Below, piece by piece: positions 63,776 to 64,000 of a stretch of 64,000 nt of DNA. Position 1 is the first letter of the stretch. Each line of letters starts with the position of its first letter. The stretch is from CAXXIC01 sp049315325 (lineage in GTDB: Bacteria > Bacteroidota > Bacteroidia > Bacteroidales > UBA7332), in NCBI GenBank assembly GCA_049315325.1, contig JBMOKJ010000004.1, positions 186,001-250,000 of the forward strand, read 5' to 3'. Below the pieces are notes generated by a model. That model saw only the letters and a list, made by a program, of their open reading frames with translations, was not told the DNA's origin and made no database searches. The translations under genes and the position numbers were made by a program.

Positions 63776-64000
63776 ATGAGCCAATTAGATTTAAGCGAAC
63801 AGGAGATTATCAGACGTAACAGTCTGGCTGAATTGCGCAATTTGGGTATCGACCCTTATCCCGCACACGAATTTGTTGTAAATGCTTACACCAACGACAT
63901 AAAAGAGAGTTTTGTAGATGGCGCAGAAGAGCGTCGTCAGGTTTCGATAGCCGGTCGCATCATGACCCGCCGCATTATGGGTAAAGCTTCCTTTCTTGAA
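63776..64000 (+). CDS. lysS: Lysyl-tRNA synthetase, N-terminal part
   Basis: The first 75 codons are present; the gene runs off the window. MSQLDLSEQEIIRRNSLAEL, then RNLGIDPYPAHEF, is the usual start of class II lysyl-tRNA synthetase, followed by the beginning of the OB-fold anticodon-binding domain (VSIAGRIMTRRIMGKASFLE). The full enzyme should be about 500-580 residues. No catalytic residue falls inside the window. Confidence 0.93.
   Translation, partial: MSQLDLSEQEIIRRNSLAELRNLGIDPYPAHEFVVNAYTNDIKESFVDGAEERRQVSIAGRIMTRRIMGKASFLE

Noticed and set aside
1..64000. tRNA, rRNA or riboswitch genes
   Set aside because: No cloverleaf-like sequence, rRNA segment or known riboswitch core was recognised on either strand by eye.

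Overview
The window is chromosomal DNA of a Bacteroidota bacterium, most likely a member of the Bacteroidales. Several things point there: type IX secretion C-terminal signals on several secreted proteins, a CHU_C-type tail, a TonB-dependent receptor with a carboxypeptidase-regulatory-like N-terminus, NigD-like and LruC-domain lipoproteins, Bacteroides-type citrate synthase and aconitase, and promoters of the Bacteroidetes form (TTTG, about 20 nt, TAnnTTTG). No rRNA, tRNA, phage or CRISPR locus was seen.

Layout. 1-1.0 kb: a small unknown gene and a repeat-rich gap. 1.05-14.4 kb: a complete 14-subunit complex I operon, nuoA to nuoN, on the plus strand, with separate nuoC and nuoD, a short nuoG, and a 115-bp hairpin element on each side of nuoD. 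It ends in a strong terminator. 14.4-23.6 kb: minus-strand core genes, namely fabV, a small unknown gene, truC-fetA-fetB, gltA, acn and aroC. 24.2-26.2 kb: a lipoprotein and LruC-protein pair bracketed by two copies of the aroC promoter region. 26.2-48.8 kb: an accessory region in which plus-strand single genes and pairs (two serine hydrolases, an alpha/beta hydrolase, an acyltransferase, a T9SS esterase, a glycoside-hydrolase-like protein, a DUF2264 protein and others) are separated by related intergenic repeats. It holds a REP-type IS200-like transposase with its hairpins and a 22-nt tandem-repeat array. A minus-strand block at 32.2-37.5 kb (DUF1566 lipoprotein, TonB receptor, histidine kinase, LytTR regulator) interrupts it. 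48.5-51.6 kb: a decayed VOC gene, a cupin, a frameshifted T9SS beta-propeller gene and an HxlR regulator. 51.7-64 kb: housekeeping and envelope genes, namely trpS, an NAD(P)-binding oxidoreductase, a PorT-like barrel, a LysM/binding-protein fusion, a CHU_C protein, a lytic transglycosylase, an ECF sigma/anti-sigma-barrel/NigD operon, an LtaS-like transferase and the start of lysS.

How it works together. Complex I takes electrons from NADH (NuoEFG) to quinone and pumps ions. Citrate synthase and aconitase make the first steps of the TCA cycle. The accessory region looks like a place where secreted hydrolases and envelope proteins are gained and lost next to small non-autonomous repeats. The repeat families are the most unusual content: 115-bp elements, a roughly 220-bp element with terminal inverted repeats, a third dispersed family, REP-like hairpins beside the transposase, the 22-nt array, and direct repeats bracketing gene pairs.
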